Assembly: GCA_946894095.1 (NCBI GenBank)
Contig: OX335660.1
Span: 7,073,001-7,137,000 of the forward strand
Direction: 5' to 3'
DNA: 64,000 bases
Source: Incurvaria masculella
Lineage: Eukaryota; Arthropoda; Insecta; Lepidoptera; Incurvariidae
The notes beneath the pieces were generated by a model. That model ran no database searches. It was not told the origin of the DNA and worked only from the letters and a program-made list of their open reading frames with translations. Below are positions 21,690 through 32,742 of the stretch, piece by piece; position 1 is the stretch's first letter, and each line of letters opens with the position of its first letter. The position numbers and the translations under genes are program-made.

Positions 21690-21986
21690 TGTGTTGGTAA
21701 AGTGCATTTCGTTACGGATACGAGCTGTTCCATTCTCGAAGACCCATGTAAATCTTTTGGTCCCCTTCCACTACTATAGGTGGTAGGTTTATAAGCCCGC
21801 CCCCGTAGGTACCAATTAATTGGATGAAAAGATGGTCGAAGTGGCAATGAAAAACTGTCCGTGGTTTCCATCCAGTTCAATCTAGCCGTGCTCATAAAGG
21901 GTAGTTCCTGGATTTCTTCAAGAATACGATGTATTGGGCTCATATTATGATGGTGAATGTAGTATTAGCCATCCATTTCCAGTAAA
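21690..21986 (+). mobile_element. SINE-A, head truncated
   Basis: Plus orientation, from 'aagtgcatttcgttacgga' through 'cagttcaatctagccgtgct' to 'agccatccatttccagtaaa' and an A-run. The tRNA head is missing. GTTCCG copy 8 starts at the A-tail. Confidence 0.7.
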
Positions 21987-22264
21987 TAAAAAACGGCCAA
22001 GCGCGAGTCGGACTCGCACACGAAGGGTGCCGTACCATCGTACAAGATTTACCACAAAAAAACAAATTCTTTAATTTTCAATTATGTTACCTATTTGTTG
22101 TTATAGCGGCAAAATAAATAGATAATCTGTAAAAATTTCAGCTTCCTGCCTGTTACTGTTCATGAGATACAGCCCTGTGACAGACGGACGGGCGGACGGA
22201 CGGACGGACAGCGGAGGCTTAGTAATAGGGTTCCGTTGGCACCCTTCGGGTACGGAACCCTAAA
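21987..22264 (-). mobile_element. GTTCCG element, copy 8
   Basis: Complete unit: 'aacggccaagcgcgagtcgg', 'ggtgccgtaccatcg', 'gttatagcggcaaaataaat', (GGAC)n near 22183-22208, and the closing hairpin 'acccttcgggtacggaaccc'. As with copy 7, it begins at a SINE A-tail. Confidence 0.75.
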
Positions 22265-22350
22265 AAGGAAGGTCCTGGCCCCTAATTCCTTCAAGAATAC
22301 GCTGTATTGGGCTAACATTATGATGGTGGATGTGGTATTAGCCATAAAAA
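22265..22350 (+). mobile_element. SINE-A 3' fragment
   Basis: 'ggaaggtcctggcccctaat' to 'gtggtattagccataaaaaa' repeats the 3' third of SINE-A already present just left of GTTCCG copy 8. The duplicated tail suggests two independent SINE insertions, with the GTTCCG element between them. Confidence 0.55.
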
Positions 22351-22473
22351 AGTGGTTCTAAGTAACCAGCGAATGACTTTCCAAAGCCGCAGTCTCCAGA
22401 GCCCTCATCTACAAACGTTTTACGACAATGATTTCAACTCCACCTTGGATAGTAGCCGCCGCAACCAGTGCCC

Positions 22474-22493
22474 GGTTAGGTTAGGTTAGGTTC
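22474..22493. repeat. short TTAGG run
   Basis: Three consecutive GGTTA units ('ggttaggttaggttaggtt'), the insect telomere repeat. At this length it may be an interstitial remnant or chance. Confidence 0.4.
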
Positions 22494-22756
22494 GCTTTTT
22501 TACAAGCCATTTTAGGTGAGCGCATTTGACCCACTTTGTGTGGTCCGGTACCTAGCGGCGTTCGAGATGTGCCTCCACAAAAAAAAAAACGTCCTAAGAC
22601 GTTGACTAATGATGAGATATTTTTTTTCACGAACGTGACCGAGGAGCAGGCGTGAATGCTTTTGCTGCGCTCTAATCTAAACGCGGTCCTTCGCAGCTCG
22701 TCTATGGTCGGCATAATATTAAGCTCACAAGCAAGTTTGCGCGGCCATTTACATAG

Positions 22757-22838
22757 TTTTAGGGTTCCTTACCCAAAGGTTGAAAACGGAACCCTATTAC
22801 TAAGCCTCCGCTGTCCGTCCGTCCGTCCGTCCGTTATG
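22757..22838 (+). mobile_element. GTTCCG element, copy 9, truncated
   Basis: 'tttagggttccttacccaaa' through 'ttactaagcctccgctgtcc' and a GTCC run, then it breaks off. The next sequence (22839-22893) belongs to a different repeat. Confidence 0.65.
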
Positions 22839-22893
22839 ATTAAAAAAAATGTTTTATTGATCAAAAAATAACACCATAAAATACAGAAAATAA
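22839..22893. repeat. short repeat, partner at 27247-27302
   Basis: 'aaaaaaaatgttttattgat' followed by 'accataaaatacagaa' recurs at 27247-27302 with few changes. It is probably the 3' end of a retroposon; there is too little sequence to classify. Confidence 0.45.
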
Positions 22894-23189
22894 TTTTGTA
22901 TGCAATAAGTCATATAGATTGGCCCATAACCATGTATACACCCTGCTCCCTAAACTAGTCCGTAGACTGTAATATAGGGAGCAGTGGGTATTCCTGTGAA
23001 TTTAATTTAAGCGGATAGGACATTTCTGGAAAAACTTATAGTAATAACTTTTGAAAAATAACCCTTAAGAATATATTAATATAGGTACATAGTTTATGTT
23101 ATCAACATTGGTGTAGTTATGGTGAAATATAAGGGGGGTGTGTATGTGTAAGAGTGTTAGGGTATATGTGACTAAGTTAGAGAGAGGGT
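22894..23189. other. intergenic, no gene seen
   Basis: AT-rich; 'ggggagcagtggg'-like and 'ctgctccctaaact' words near 22950 and 22980 are weakly inverted. Nothing codes. Confidence 0.3.
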
Positions 23190-23410
23190 GTGTGCACAGG
23201 TACATTGAGCTGGGTGGGAAAAGCGGACAATTTTTAATTGCAGTTTCATCCAATGCGGCGGTACCAACCCGGGCGGGCTTAACCTGGTAGAGGAAAGGAT
23301 TTTAGCTGTTTTCCGATCCATGGAACAGCTCTCATTCGTAACGAAATGCACTTATCTAATTCTGAAAGAAAGTGGTGCACGACCGGGCGAGGATTAGAAC
23401 CCAGACCTCT
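23190..23410 (-). mobile_element. SINE-A, truncated at both ends
   Basis: Minus orientation: 'acattgagctgggtgggaaa', 'accaacccgggcgggctt', 'gaacagctctcattcgta', 'gaacccagacctct' (reversed B box). Confidence 0.6.
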
Positions 23411-24291
23411 CGAATTAAAGACGAAGAAAATTTTGCTCTCAACGCCTAATCTGGATTAGGCAAAAAATATATATTATTTAAATATGGTTCTGGTAATTCG
23501 GAGATGCACTCTTTAAAAATAAATCCAGCAATGGCAGCGATGCATTTTGTCGGACCGTACTTAAATTACAAGGGCTTAATCGATTAGGGCGTGCAGCGCA
23601 CGACCGACCTGCGCCTGCGCAACCCTTCAAAGAGTCCTTTTGAAACGGAGAGTGGAACGCGTTCGTGCATTACGGACGGAGGACTATGCGGAGCGCGGCT
23701 TGGATTAAGAAAAGATATCCTCAAACTTTTATCAAAAAGAACCAATATTTGTACAACAATTGAACAAACGTCTATAACAAAATATACAATTTGCTTGCCA
23801 TATTTTTTGCGCACACGAAACGCGTGCTATATGGCCACTGCCTTTAACGTACTGTAACGGACTTATTGCATAAATAATGTTACAAACTCGAAGAGAAAGA
23901 AAGCGGGTGCAATCCCACGGGCAAGAACGTTAATAACGAATGGACTAGAGATATGCCATGCTACCGTGTTGTCGAGCTTTTGCGTAGACACGCAGACGTC
24001 ACACTACAAACCCATGTCGGTTACGCGCTTGACTCGCTGTGATAAAATGGAAGTGTGTGGTGTAAATTCATGCAAAACAAAAGAACTATAGAATATATAT
24101 ATGAAGTAATATTTTATCGCCTGTGAATATTGCAATCAATTCTTTTAGGTATTTCTTTGTAAAATGCTTATAAACGATCATGGCAAAGCTCGTACTGTTA
24201 GCGAAATATTAACATGTCGCGCCATTTTTTTTTCCGTTATTGCATACGGGTATTAAACCCACGCCTCCCAGGATCAGGAAAGTGAGTGATT
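23411..24291. other. intergenic, no gene seen
   Basis: The open frames at 23584-23857 on the two strands are complementary shadows without a domain. Otherwise AT-rich. Confidence 0.35.
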
Positions 24292-24400
24292 CAATCTGAC
24301 GTTTGGATGCATCTCGTACCATGCTGACCGTCAAATGACGTGTCATTCGGCCAAGTTGGCATGTCGCGTACCAGTTAGCATGGTACATAATGCAATTAAA
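24292..24400. mobile_element. foldback element, copy 2 (AAATCTG family)
   Basis: Left arm 'aatctgacgtttggatgcat' with 'gtaccatgctgacc'; right arm 'agttagcatggtac' with 'atgcaattaaac'. The loop 'gtcattcggccaagttgg' matches the loop of the copy at 4419-4546. Confidence 0.5.
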
Positions 24401-25186
24401 CATCAGTAGGTCCATTCCTGGCATTCAGTAATTAGGAATCAGGAATCCTGAGTCTGGAAAACCAATTTTATAGCGATTTTCAACGCGAGTTTTTCGACGG
24501 AAAACCTTGATTAAGGCGGCCCATCCCGCTCATCTCCCTATACAAAAGGGGAAAGAAGATCACGCCTATATTTCTTGTCAGAGATCAAAAATTTTGCTCA
24601 AAATAGCTTTATTTGATTGAACTAGATGTCTGATGACCGTTGCCATTGTAAAATTGTGTTTGGTTTCTAAGTTATAAGGTTCGAAAGTTCGAATTTTTAG
24701 CGCGTTTTATACAATAACTTTGGTGGTTTATTACGCAATGATAAAATAAGAAAATCTTAAAAAGATTAGTCATCAGACATAGGTTATTTAATCAAGATTT
24801 ATAATCTATTTGGTTTTTGTGAGATTTTTGACTACAGCTGTCGTGGTTTACTTTTAGCTATAAGTCGTTTTGAAATTAAAATTTTCGTAAATCTTACCAA
24901 ATCATACACTATGCACATTGTCTTTTTTGTGGACAGGTTGCATCTTCCTCATCACGGAGCCTGTCTTATTCTAAGAAACAGAGAAGGTCCTAGAGCGCAA
25001 CAGCACGGTTTTGTACCGTGCCCGCAAATGAGTTGAGGCCGCCGGGTTGGGCCACCTTAATAAAAAAAACTATGAACCGGAATATTTTTGTCAAGAAAAT
25101 CTCTTTTAAAACCGCTACAAAAGCGGTTTTCTAGATTCAGGATTCCTGATTCCTGATTACTGAATGCCAGGAATAGACCTGCTGAT
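24401..25186. mobile_element. foldback element, TATTCCTGG family, split by a TTAA element
   Basis: Outer arms 'catcagtaggtccattcctg' and 'gaatagacctgctgatt' are inverted copies, and the inner parts match the element at 17653-17801. The host element is interrupted at 24511 by a TTAA-flanked insertion that ends at 25060. Confidence 0.65.
24515..25056. mobile_element. TTAA-type element T1, full length
   Basis: About 540 bp with ends GGCGGCCCA and TGGGCCACC, directly flanked by TTAA (24511-24514 and 25057-25060). It shares its whole interior with T3 at 30814-31343 ('tttgctcaaaatagctttat', 'gtggtttacttttagctata', 'gagcgcaacagcacggtttt'). TTAA duplication is the hallmark of piggyBac and Kolobok transposons. 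It has no transposase, so it is non-autonomous. Confidence 0.8.
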
Positions 25187-25370
25187 TTACTCACTCACTG
25201 ACCTGGTCACCCGGCGATTTGACATAGGATTCACCATAGGAACCCCCAGATATGACGACCAAAGCAACTGGACTAAACATATTACGTGATACCATTAATG
25301 GGGAACCTAATTTAATTTTACAGATGCTCGAGCTGCAAAGTGTGGCTAAATTATTCGAACCTAGAATTTT

Positions 25371-25690
25371 TTTTTGTTTTTTTATGGAACCTGAAACGGA
25401 CTAACATCATGATCTTAGCCCAACACACCACCTCCCGAACTGGAAGGAAAACACGGAAAATTTTTCATTGAGCTCTCAACCATAGTTCCAACCAGTGCGT
25501 GGTACCACCGGGCGGGCTTGATCCTAAAGGGGACCTACAGTTTTACATCAGCTCCGATTCATGGTACAGCTCGTATTCGTATAAAGAAATGCACTTTTCC
25601 TACTCAGAAAGAAGAAGAAAGGCGTGCATGACCGGGGTGAGGATTTGATTGAAAAGCAAGTCATCCAGCCCCTACACCACGAGCTGTCCG
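25371..25690 (-). mobile_element. SINE-A variant
   Basis: Minus orientation; T-run and 'atggaacctgaaacgga' at the left (reversed tail), 'gatcttagcccaacacacca', body words, and a reversed head ending 'agcccctacaccacgagct', which differs from the usual head. The alternative head matches the fragment at 20050. Confidence 0.55.
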
Positions 25691-26727
25691 GTAGTGTAAC
25701 TAATTCGGTTAAAAAGGGACGAGATTAGACAATATGTTGAGAACCGTTGATTTTGATTTAAGGCAAGAAGCATAGCGAACGATTCTCACTGGCATAAGAG
25801 TGTCGCTGACTTACGAGAACACGAGTCAAGTCAGTAAGCCAGTAAATTACTCGAGGTGTGCAAAATGTCCAAGAATTAACGTCAAATTGCAAATTGTCCA
25901 AGTACGCGATATTTATTACTAGGTGAGGTACCCGACTCCCCTCAGGCCTGGATGTAGGATGTAGGGCCGAACCTAATATTTTTCGCGGATAAAAAAACAT
26001 CCAATGTGTTGTTCCAGGTTTTAAAAAATCTGTTTGCCAAATTTCATCTAAATCTGTTCGGCTGTTTTTGCGTGAATGAGTAACAAACATACAAACATGC
26101 AAATATCCAAACATACAAACTTTCACAATTGCGAGTATAATATTATAGCAGAATAGGATACCGAACTTGGACCATGGAGGTGAAAAAATTACCCTCCATG
26201 GCTTGGACTCTTTGAAACATTTGTGTTTTCGGTAGGATGGATAACATTTTTTTATGGCGTTCGTATGAGGTGCCCAACCATGGGATTACCATATGAGCTA
26301 CGAAAACCATGCCGACCGGCCAGATGCTTCTTCACACCGTGTTTGAAGAAGCCTTGATTGTACTTTGGAAGAAATACGTCGATAGTGCATTCCACGGTTT
26401 AACGACCTTATCATAAAGGTTTGCAGGATTGTTTGATTATAATTCTAGAATAACCGCCAGTGAATGTGCGCATTCCCTGTCTGTTGCCCGTTGAACGATA
26501 CTGTGTCATGATATTATTCAAACACATTGCATGGAAACTAAGAAACTACATACCTTTCATATATTATTATATTATGACTACCAAATACGATGCAAACAAA
26601 ACAAGGTTTGAAACGCTTCGACAATCTTTTATTAATAAATTTAAATAAAAGAAACAGACCGCGCCCAGCATTGTTTAACCTCGTTGACCGAACACCGAGG
26701 CAAGTTTACAAATATCTGCTTGGTTTT
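25691..26727. other. intergenic with a retroposon-tail fragment 25930-26155
   Basis: 25930-26155 reads 'aggtacccgactcccctcag' and then 'tttgccaaatttcatctaaa' and 'gcgtgaatgagtaacaaaca', a sequence order typical of RTE-type lepidopteran retroposon ends and related to 55590-55845. A further stretch (26290-26420) resembles 18950-19060. No gene is supported. Confidence 0.4.
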
Positions 26728-26852
26728 TTTTTTTTTTTATGTGACTGGACATGGATGGCTAATACCACACCTTCTGTCATGGTATTAGCCCAACACACCA
26801 CATGGGAACTAGGTGCCATGCCAGGACCTTCCTTATATTGCATCGTTATCAT
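26728..26852 (-). mobile_element. SINE-B 3' fragment
   Basis: T-run, then 'atgtgactggacatggatgg', 'accacaccttctgtcatgg' and 'cacatgggaactaggtgcc': the reversed tail typical of SINE-B, matching 36286. The 5S-derived head is missing. Confidence 0.6.
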
Positions 26853-28496
26853 TATATTTTATCATCATATTTTATCATTATATCATTATATTGTATCGTT
26901 ATCAAAAGCTTTAAACATCCTCTCTGCAGAGCCTGTGTGGGTTCATCGCCTGTCGACAGCACTGGGGTTGAGTGACGTCACGTGACAGTGGTTTCCGGCG
27001 CGCGGTGACAGGTGCCTGCTCATATTGCAGCGCTGGGGGGAGGGGCCCACAGAGAGCGCTTCGAGTCACACGGGGGAAATTCGTAAACGGTGTCGAGCTG
27101 GTCGGTGGAAGGGAATGTCGAGAAGTAATTTCTATCGAATTAATTTATAGGTTGCGTTGCTACATAAGCTTCAGGAGGAAATTGTACAAACAAAGTTGTT
27201 CGGAGATTTTTTTTAATCTCGTTAAAAAATGTTTTTCCTTTTATAGTGATATAAAAAAAATGTTTTATTGATCCAAAAATAAAGCCATAAAACACAGAAT
27301 ATCAGTACGCTGTTCTTACCCTGAACAATATTATCAATGTCATGACAGCGTTTTGCACTAACTAACGACCGAACAACGTCATGCCGACCAACCATAACGT
27401 TCGTGCTTGCCATTTTTTTTTATGGAACTTAAACAGAACTTAAATACACTTTTAAGAAACATGACTTAAACCGGACGTTTCGATTTGAGTTGCGTCCGAC
27501 CGGTTGTCATAGGAAAACTGAATGCAAATGTTATCGAAACATCTCAATGAGGTGGTAAAGGTCGTTTTTTACTTTTTAAAACTAGTTCAAAAATTTTGAT
27601 TAACACTGAAAGAATTAATTAATTTCGATAACTTAGAAGTTAACATCGGAAGGCAGTCTTAAAGTTGCAGTTTACAAAATGGATAATGAGTTGATCAAGA
27701 TCCATACAATTTCTCGTGCTTGGACAAGTCAATTTGTCAAACAATTAAGAGCTGAAACTGTCAGTTCAGCCGGGCGCGAGCGGAGCTTTTTAGCAATGCG
27801 GAGAATTAGACGTGGCTGTGTTCTAATAACAAAAGAGAGGTTCTCATGCACTACCTTTGTCCATATACAAAAAGTGTGTCAAGGAAAACCTCACGCAATT
27901 AACGTAAATAAAATTTTATTCCTTTTATAACATTTTGTATTTAATCGCAATAAACCCTATTACCTACCATAACATATTTTTTTATAAACTTCATTCCAAA
28001 AAGTAATGAACAAAATGCACCCAACGCAAACATTCAAGTTGAAATAACTTTAATGATTCATGTGGTAGCACACAGTTTATTGTTTAAACATGTGAAACAT
28101 GACGTTACAGCGAAGAGGTACATAAGAAGTTTATAAATTACAATGTTATCATGCTCCCTGACTGTAATTAATAATTCGGCTTCATCGGTCATATCCTTAA
28201 TAATAAAGAAAACGCTACGGAAAGTATTATAGCTTTTTGAATGATTTAAAAAGTGTGATGCAGGTATATCAAAACGGGTGGTCCAGCAAGGACTATGGGA
28301 ATAATAAGAAACACCAAAATAAAGCCGGAACATAGCTCCGAGTTCACATTGTACCATCGACGACATAAGTCCAGTAGCGCCCTACGGTCGGGTTTGTTTT
28401 GCACATGTGGCGTGCCCCTTCCCCCGCCGACCGGTCTGCAGGTGGGGGGGGGGGCGTCTTTACGCAACCCGCGCGGGCGGTGCGATCCCCTGTTCC
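26853..28496. other. intergenic; short repeat at 27247-27302
   Basis: Mostly unassigned. 27247-27302 repeats 22839-22893. Near 26948-27075 there is a GC-richer patch. The open frame starting at 27679 (MDNELIKIHTISRAW) has no recognised domain, although its start region resembles 38925-38970. Confidence 0.35.
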
Positions 28497-28564
28497 ATAG
28501 CCTGCTGTATTGTTTTGTGTTTGTGTGTGTGTACACACAAACGCAAAACAATACAGCAGGCTAT
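28497..28564. repeat. near-perfect 30-bp hairpin
   Basis: Arms 'atagcctgctgtattgtttt' and 'aaaacaatacagcaggctat' are exact inverses. The centre is a GT-repeat meeting its AC complement (gtgtgtgtgtacacac). Total stem is about 30 bp. A G-run (about ten G) and CpG-rich DNA precede it. Confidence 0.75.
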
Positions 28565-29260
28565 GCCTGTTCCCGTTTCACCACTGCGCGATGCGAGCGC
28601 TTCATAGCGATCGCGTTGGAATGTGCTACCGGAGTTTTGAATTCAACTATACATTGCATACAAATTGCACCCGTGTGGATGCGTTACCGGCGCGACGGCG
28701 GCCGCGGTGGCTGTGCGGTGGCGGCGGGCGCGGTATGACTTCCGCGGCGACGCATACCGTGCACCGATAGCGGCCCAAATTGAGGATACCGACCATTAGA
28801 CTGATTCCCTGACGTGCGCCTCTCGTCTCCGCGTGCCGCCGTCAAACCGCACATTTACTTTATGACATTCTCGACGGTGCTTTCAACTTTAACGAGATTC
28901 CATTTGCGACTTTACTTCTAGAAACAAAAAATCTGGTTTAAATTAAATATTACTTAAAGTAAATCAGCATTAAATTAAAACAATCTTAATCTGCCGCCTA
29001 TTTCTAAATTTCCTATTATAAGTACTAAATTTTCTTTTGAAATTAATTTGAATTTAAGTGTCGTGCCCGGGAGACCTAGAAGATTGTACCGCGACCAAAT
29101 CGATGTAATTATTCGTAATGGTCTGGTATGTAGCACCAGTAATCGTAGAGCATGTATGAAAATGCATGCGTGCTGTGATCGTACTGTATGGCGCTCTATC
29201 ATCTCTGCCTACCCCTCCGGAAAGCGGCGTGAATGTATGTATGAAAAAGTCACCAAAGCA
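28565..29260. other. intergenic; small repeat remnant 28575-28660
   Basis: 'actgcgcgatgcgagcgctt' near 28580 also occurs in the 182-bp MITE at 58347-58528, so this is probably a broken relative. 28680-28745 is CpG-rich. No gene is supported. Confidence 0.35.
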
Positions 29261-29560
29261 TCATAATCGGTTAGTTATCAGGGGTATGATCTCGCGGCCA
29301 TAGATCCACACGAATACCGCCCCACCCCAGACCTTGGGTCCCTGCATAGGGCCTGCCAGCCGACATGGCTCCGCTACCGGAGCCCACCACTTCTCCGACT
29401 TGAGGTCGGCGGACCTCGGACCTCCGCCGCCGGAGAGCCGAGTCGCTTCATCAGGTGCCCGTGCCGGCGCCCAGCTGTCCGGCGGATGCGGAGCTCTCCG
29501 AGATGGGGGTGGTGGAGGTTTGCGTGTCAACACCACCACCCACCAATTGATTAAATTAAA
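29261..29560 (-). other. GC-rich block, possible retroposon ORF1 remnant
   Basis: On the minus strand the frame is open for about 92 codons and rich in Pro, Arg and Gly (PPPPPSRRAPHPPDSWAPAR near its start), ending WGGAVFVWIYGREIIPLITN. The composition contrasts with the AT-rich flanks, as seen for 5' regions of some LINEs. This is a guess from composition only; no motif proves it. Confidence 0.3.
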
Positions 29561-29570
29561 TTAAAATAAT

Positions 29571-30142
29571 TAGATTTAATCAAGATCGATAATCTAATTG
29601 GTGTTTGTACGATTTTTTACTACAGCGGTCGTGGTTTACTTTTAGCTATAAGTCGTTTTTAGGGTTCCGTACCCAAAGGGTGAAAACGGAACCCTATTAC
29701 TAAGCCTCCGCTGTCCGTCCGTCCGTCCGTCCGTCCGTCTGTCACAGGGCTGTATCTCAGTAACCGTAGCAGATAGAAAGCTGAAATTTTCACAGAGTGT
29801 GTATTTATTTTGCCGCTATAACAACATATAGGTAAGATTTAGAAATAATTAAAATTAAAGGGGGTCCCCATACAAAAAACGTGATTTTTTTGGATAATTT
29901 TTTTTACGATGGTACGGAACCCTTCGTGTGCGAGTCCGACTCGCACTTGGCCGGTTTTTAAATTAAAATATTCGTAAATCTTACCAAATCATACACTATG
30001 CACATTGTCTTTTTTGTGGACATGTTGCATCTTCCTCATCACGGAGCCTGTCTTATTCTTTGAACAGAGAAGGTCCCAGAGCGCAACAGCACGGTTTTGT
30101 ACCGTGCCCGCGAATGAGTTAGGCCTGCCGGGTTGGGCCACC
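29571..30142. mobile_element. TTAA-type element T2, left part missing, split by a GTTCCG element
   Basis: Right two-thirds of the T family: 'aatctaattggtgtttgtac', 'cggtcgtggtttacttttag', interrupted at about 29657, resuming at 'aattaaaatattcgtaaatc' (29963) and ending 'gttgggccacc' followed by TTAA (30143-30146). The left terminus is lost. Confidence 0.7.
29657..29960 (+). mobile_element. GTTCCG element, copy 10, full length, nested in T2
   Basis: Complete unit from 'tagggttccgtacccaaagg' to 'cgagtccgactcgcacttgg' plus 'ccggttttt'. T2 sequence continues on both sides ('aagtcgttttt' before, 'aaattaaaat' after), compared with the uninterrupted 'gtcgttttgaaattaaaatt' of T1. Only T-rich bases are shared at the join, with no clear target duplication. 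Confidence 0.8.
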
Positions 30143-30146
30143 TTAA

Positions 30147-30644
30147 GTGTACCCCGTATTTGTAGAGATTACAACGTACTTTTTAAGAAATATGACTTAG
30201 ATTTGTTCGCAAGTGAACTTGATTCTCACAAACAAAAGCATATATAAATTTGGTCACCGCGGATTTGAATCATACTGTTATGATTAAAGCAAAGTAGAAT
30301 GTAAATTAAATGTAATTTAATTTAAATCAGTCACTTTATATTCGTTTATTTTAAATTTACATAGGTTTTTTTTCTTTTATTTTAATTGAATGAGATTTTT
30401 CTTTCTTTAACTTTAAGTGAATACGAAATATTATCGAGTGGTCAGTGGAGCAGCGTGTTTTCAAAGATGTCTAGTTACTTGCTGTTACTTTACATACAAC
30501 TGGGAGTGAGCACGATTCTATGTTTATATCTTTATTTCAAATTATGTTTGCACATGTTAGATGCTCGACCCATTGTGGCTGCTTAGCTAAAACCAATAAA
30601 TTCACGATTCACGTAACCAAAATTGTAACATGTATTGTGTAAAG
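30147..30644. other. intergenic, no gene seen
   Basis: AT-rich. An open frame ending near 30586 includes a hydrophobic stretch (SSYLLLLYIQLGVSTILCLY) but has no splice or promoter support. Confidence 0.3.
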
Positions 30645-31424
30645 CAGGGTTTCTTAACCTGGGGTCCATGGAGCTCTTGGAGGTCCATGGCATCAGTGCT
30701 GAGGGTCAATGTGTGATATGATGACAATACGATTATAAAAAAATACGTATCTACTTTTTCTGGAGTTTCAGTTTCAGTTTATTTAAAAGTGCCTTGTGGT
30801 TTTTTCTTTTTAAGGTGGCCCATCTCGCTCAACTCCCCATACAAACGGGAAAAGAAGATCACGTCCATATTTCTTATCAGAGATCCCAAGTTTTGCTCAA
30901 AATAGCTTTATTTGATCGAACTAGATATCTGATGACCGTTGGCATTGTAAAATTGTGTTTGGTTTCTAAGTTATAAGGTCCGAAAGTTCGATTTTTTCCC
31001 GCGTTTTATACAATAACTTTGGAGGTGAATTACGCAATGATGAAGTAAGAAGATCTTAAAACGATTAGTCATCAGACATAGCTTATTTAATCAAGATTTA
31101 TAATCTATTTGGTTTTTGTTAGATTTTGACTAATGCGGTCGTGGTTTACTTTTAGCTATAAGTCGTTAAGTAATTAAAATTTTCGTAAATCTTATCAAAT
31201 CATACATTATGCACATTGTCTTTTTTGTGGACATGTTGCATCTTCCTCATCACGGAGCCTGTCCTTTTTTTTAAACAGAGAAGGTCCCAGAGCGCAACAG
31301 CACGGTTTTGTACCGTGAGTTCGTCCCGCCGGGTTGGGCCACCTTAATTGAGTTCGGAAGGTGTCCGCAATAGTTCTGAAATCCCGCAAGCGGTCCATGA
31401 CTACAAAAAGGTTAAGAAACCCTG
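30645..31424. mobile_element. hAT-like MITE, split by TTAA element T3
   Basis: Terminal inverted repeats CAGGGTTTCTTAACCT and its exact reverse complement. Flanking 8-mers GTGTAAAG and ATGGAAAG agree at 6 of 8 positions, consistent with a decayed 8-bp target duplication. Ends starting CAGGG plus 8-bp duplications are the hAT pattern. Removing T3 and one TTAA leaves about 245 bp, so it is non-autonomous. Confidence 0.7.
30814..31343. mobile_element. TTAA-type element T3, full length
   Basis: 530 bp, ends GGTGGCCCA and TGGGCCACC, flanked by TTAA at 30810-30813 and 31344-31347. The sequence is close to T1. It is inserted inside the hAT-like MITE, so it is younger than that element. Confidence 0.8.
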
Positions 31425-32742
31425 ATGGAAAGTCTGTTGGCAACCCTGAAACATTAAATTCTCTGGTTCGTACAGAAACTTGTTTTGTTTACAAGGTTTG
31501 TCTTGCGATAAAATTACTTCGATGATTCCCCTTTGTCGACGCGATCCGATGACCTGGGCTTCACCTTGCCACCACTATCGTTAGCGCCCGCGACCGTCTT
31601 GTCAGTGATAGTGCCGCTGCTGTCACCACCGTGTGGCGAGTTCCGGCCCGTAGTTGGACAACAATGCTGCCCTCCTGTGTCCAGCTGTGCGCCATGCCAA
31701 ATAAAAAATAAATAATATAAGAATAAAGTAATACACGATTGTCTTAATATTTATGGATGAACAGTTTTTAGCTTACTTATTTAGCTCGTCCTTTATAAGT
31801 ATCGAAATAAGTAAGCTAAACACTGTTTATCTATAAAACAACAGGAAAAATCTAAAAAAAAAAATATTTTCTGTCCAGCCGAGCGCTGAACGCTTCGAAA
31901 ATATTTCTAAAACAAGTAATGAATGGTATCACATAATTACTCTCTCTATAAAACATTAAAATACTTCTTGGATCAATAATATGCCTAAAGATAGGACCAA
32001 ATCTTTCCCAATGTTAGGGGAAGCTAAGGATTAGCAATTGTTGGAACACACATGAAAAGCATTACCAGAAGCCTAAACATTTTTATGTATTATCGAAAGA
32101 GTAAAAAGTCAAAACATATAGTACTGGTCCAACTTACAGTTTCATCGAATACTATCATACCTAACGGCACCCAACGACCACTGCATTAAAGTCAATAAGT
32201 TCTGCATTTTAGTAAGACCCTATTGTAAGGTGTTTAAGAAAACAATATGTGTGATCGAAGCATTTAACTAAACAAGTACTGTAATTTGGTGAGACCGGAT
32301 GGTGACAGCAAGAAAAAAATGTGTAGGACTGAATATTTTTCCGTTGAAGTCAGAGCAGTTAGACCAGAGAAGTCGCTATACAGTTTCTTGATGATTGACA
32401 GTTTCTAGACCTGCCAAGATTGACGCTAAACTCATAAATGGAGAGCTGCCAAGTCGTCACTGGGGGCATTTTGCAGAGTATATAAGTAGGTAGGGAGGTC
32501 GACATGGACTAGTCTCCGGTTCCTAGACTCCGCAGGCTATCTGAGTAGGCTTCTCGAAGCCAAAATGTAAGCACTAAGAAGCTAGTCGAATAGCCACTTA
32601 AACTCAATTGAAACCATCCTCTACTGTAATGGTATATGTTCAGTGAAGCTATTGAAAGCTTAGTTCCAATATATTCATCAAACTGATTATATATTTGGGT
32701 TATGTAGCTGATCCTGACCCACACATGCTAATATTCCGTACC
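31425..32742. other. intergenic or 3' flank of the CCCH gene; hairpin 31755-31833
   Basis: 31755-31833 has inverted arms ('agcttacttattt' and 'aaataagtaagct' with matching outer bases), a small foldback. 32509-32724 is open on the minus strand but unrecognised. If the terminal exon at 32743 is right, this is 3' UTR and beyond; no AATAAA signal was seen close by on the minus strand. Confidence 0.35.

Noticed and set aside
22474..22493. TTAGG run as evidence of a telomere
   Set aside because: Only three or four units, inside ordinary repeat-rich DNA.
32509..32724. Minus-strand frame downstream of the CCCH exon as its next exon
   Set aside because: The best acceptor (32758) leads to a stop after four codons in the correct phase; this frame would need a weaker acceptor, and its translation shows no relation to the protein.
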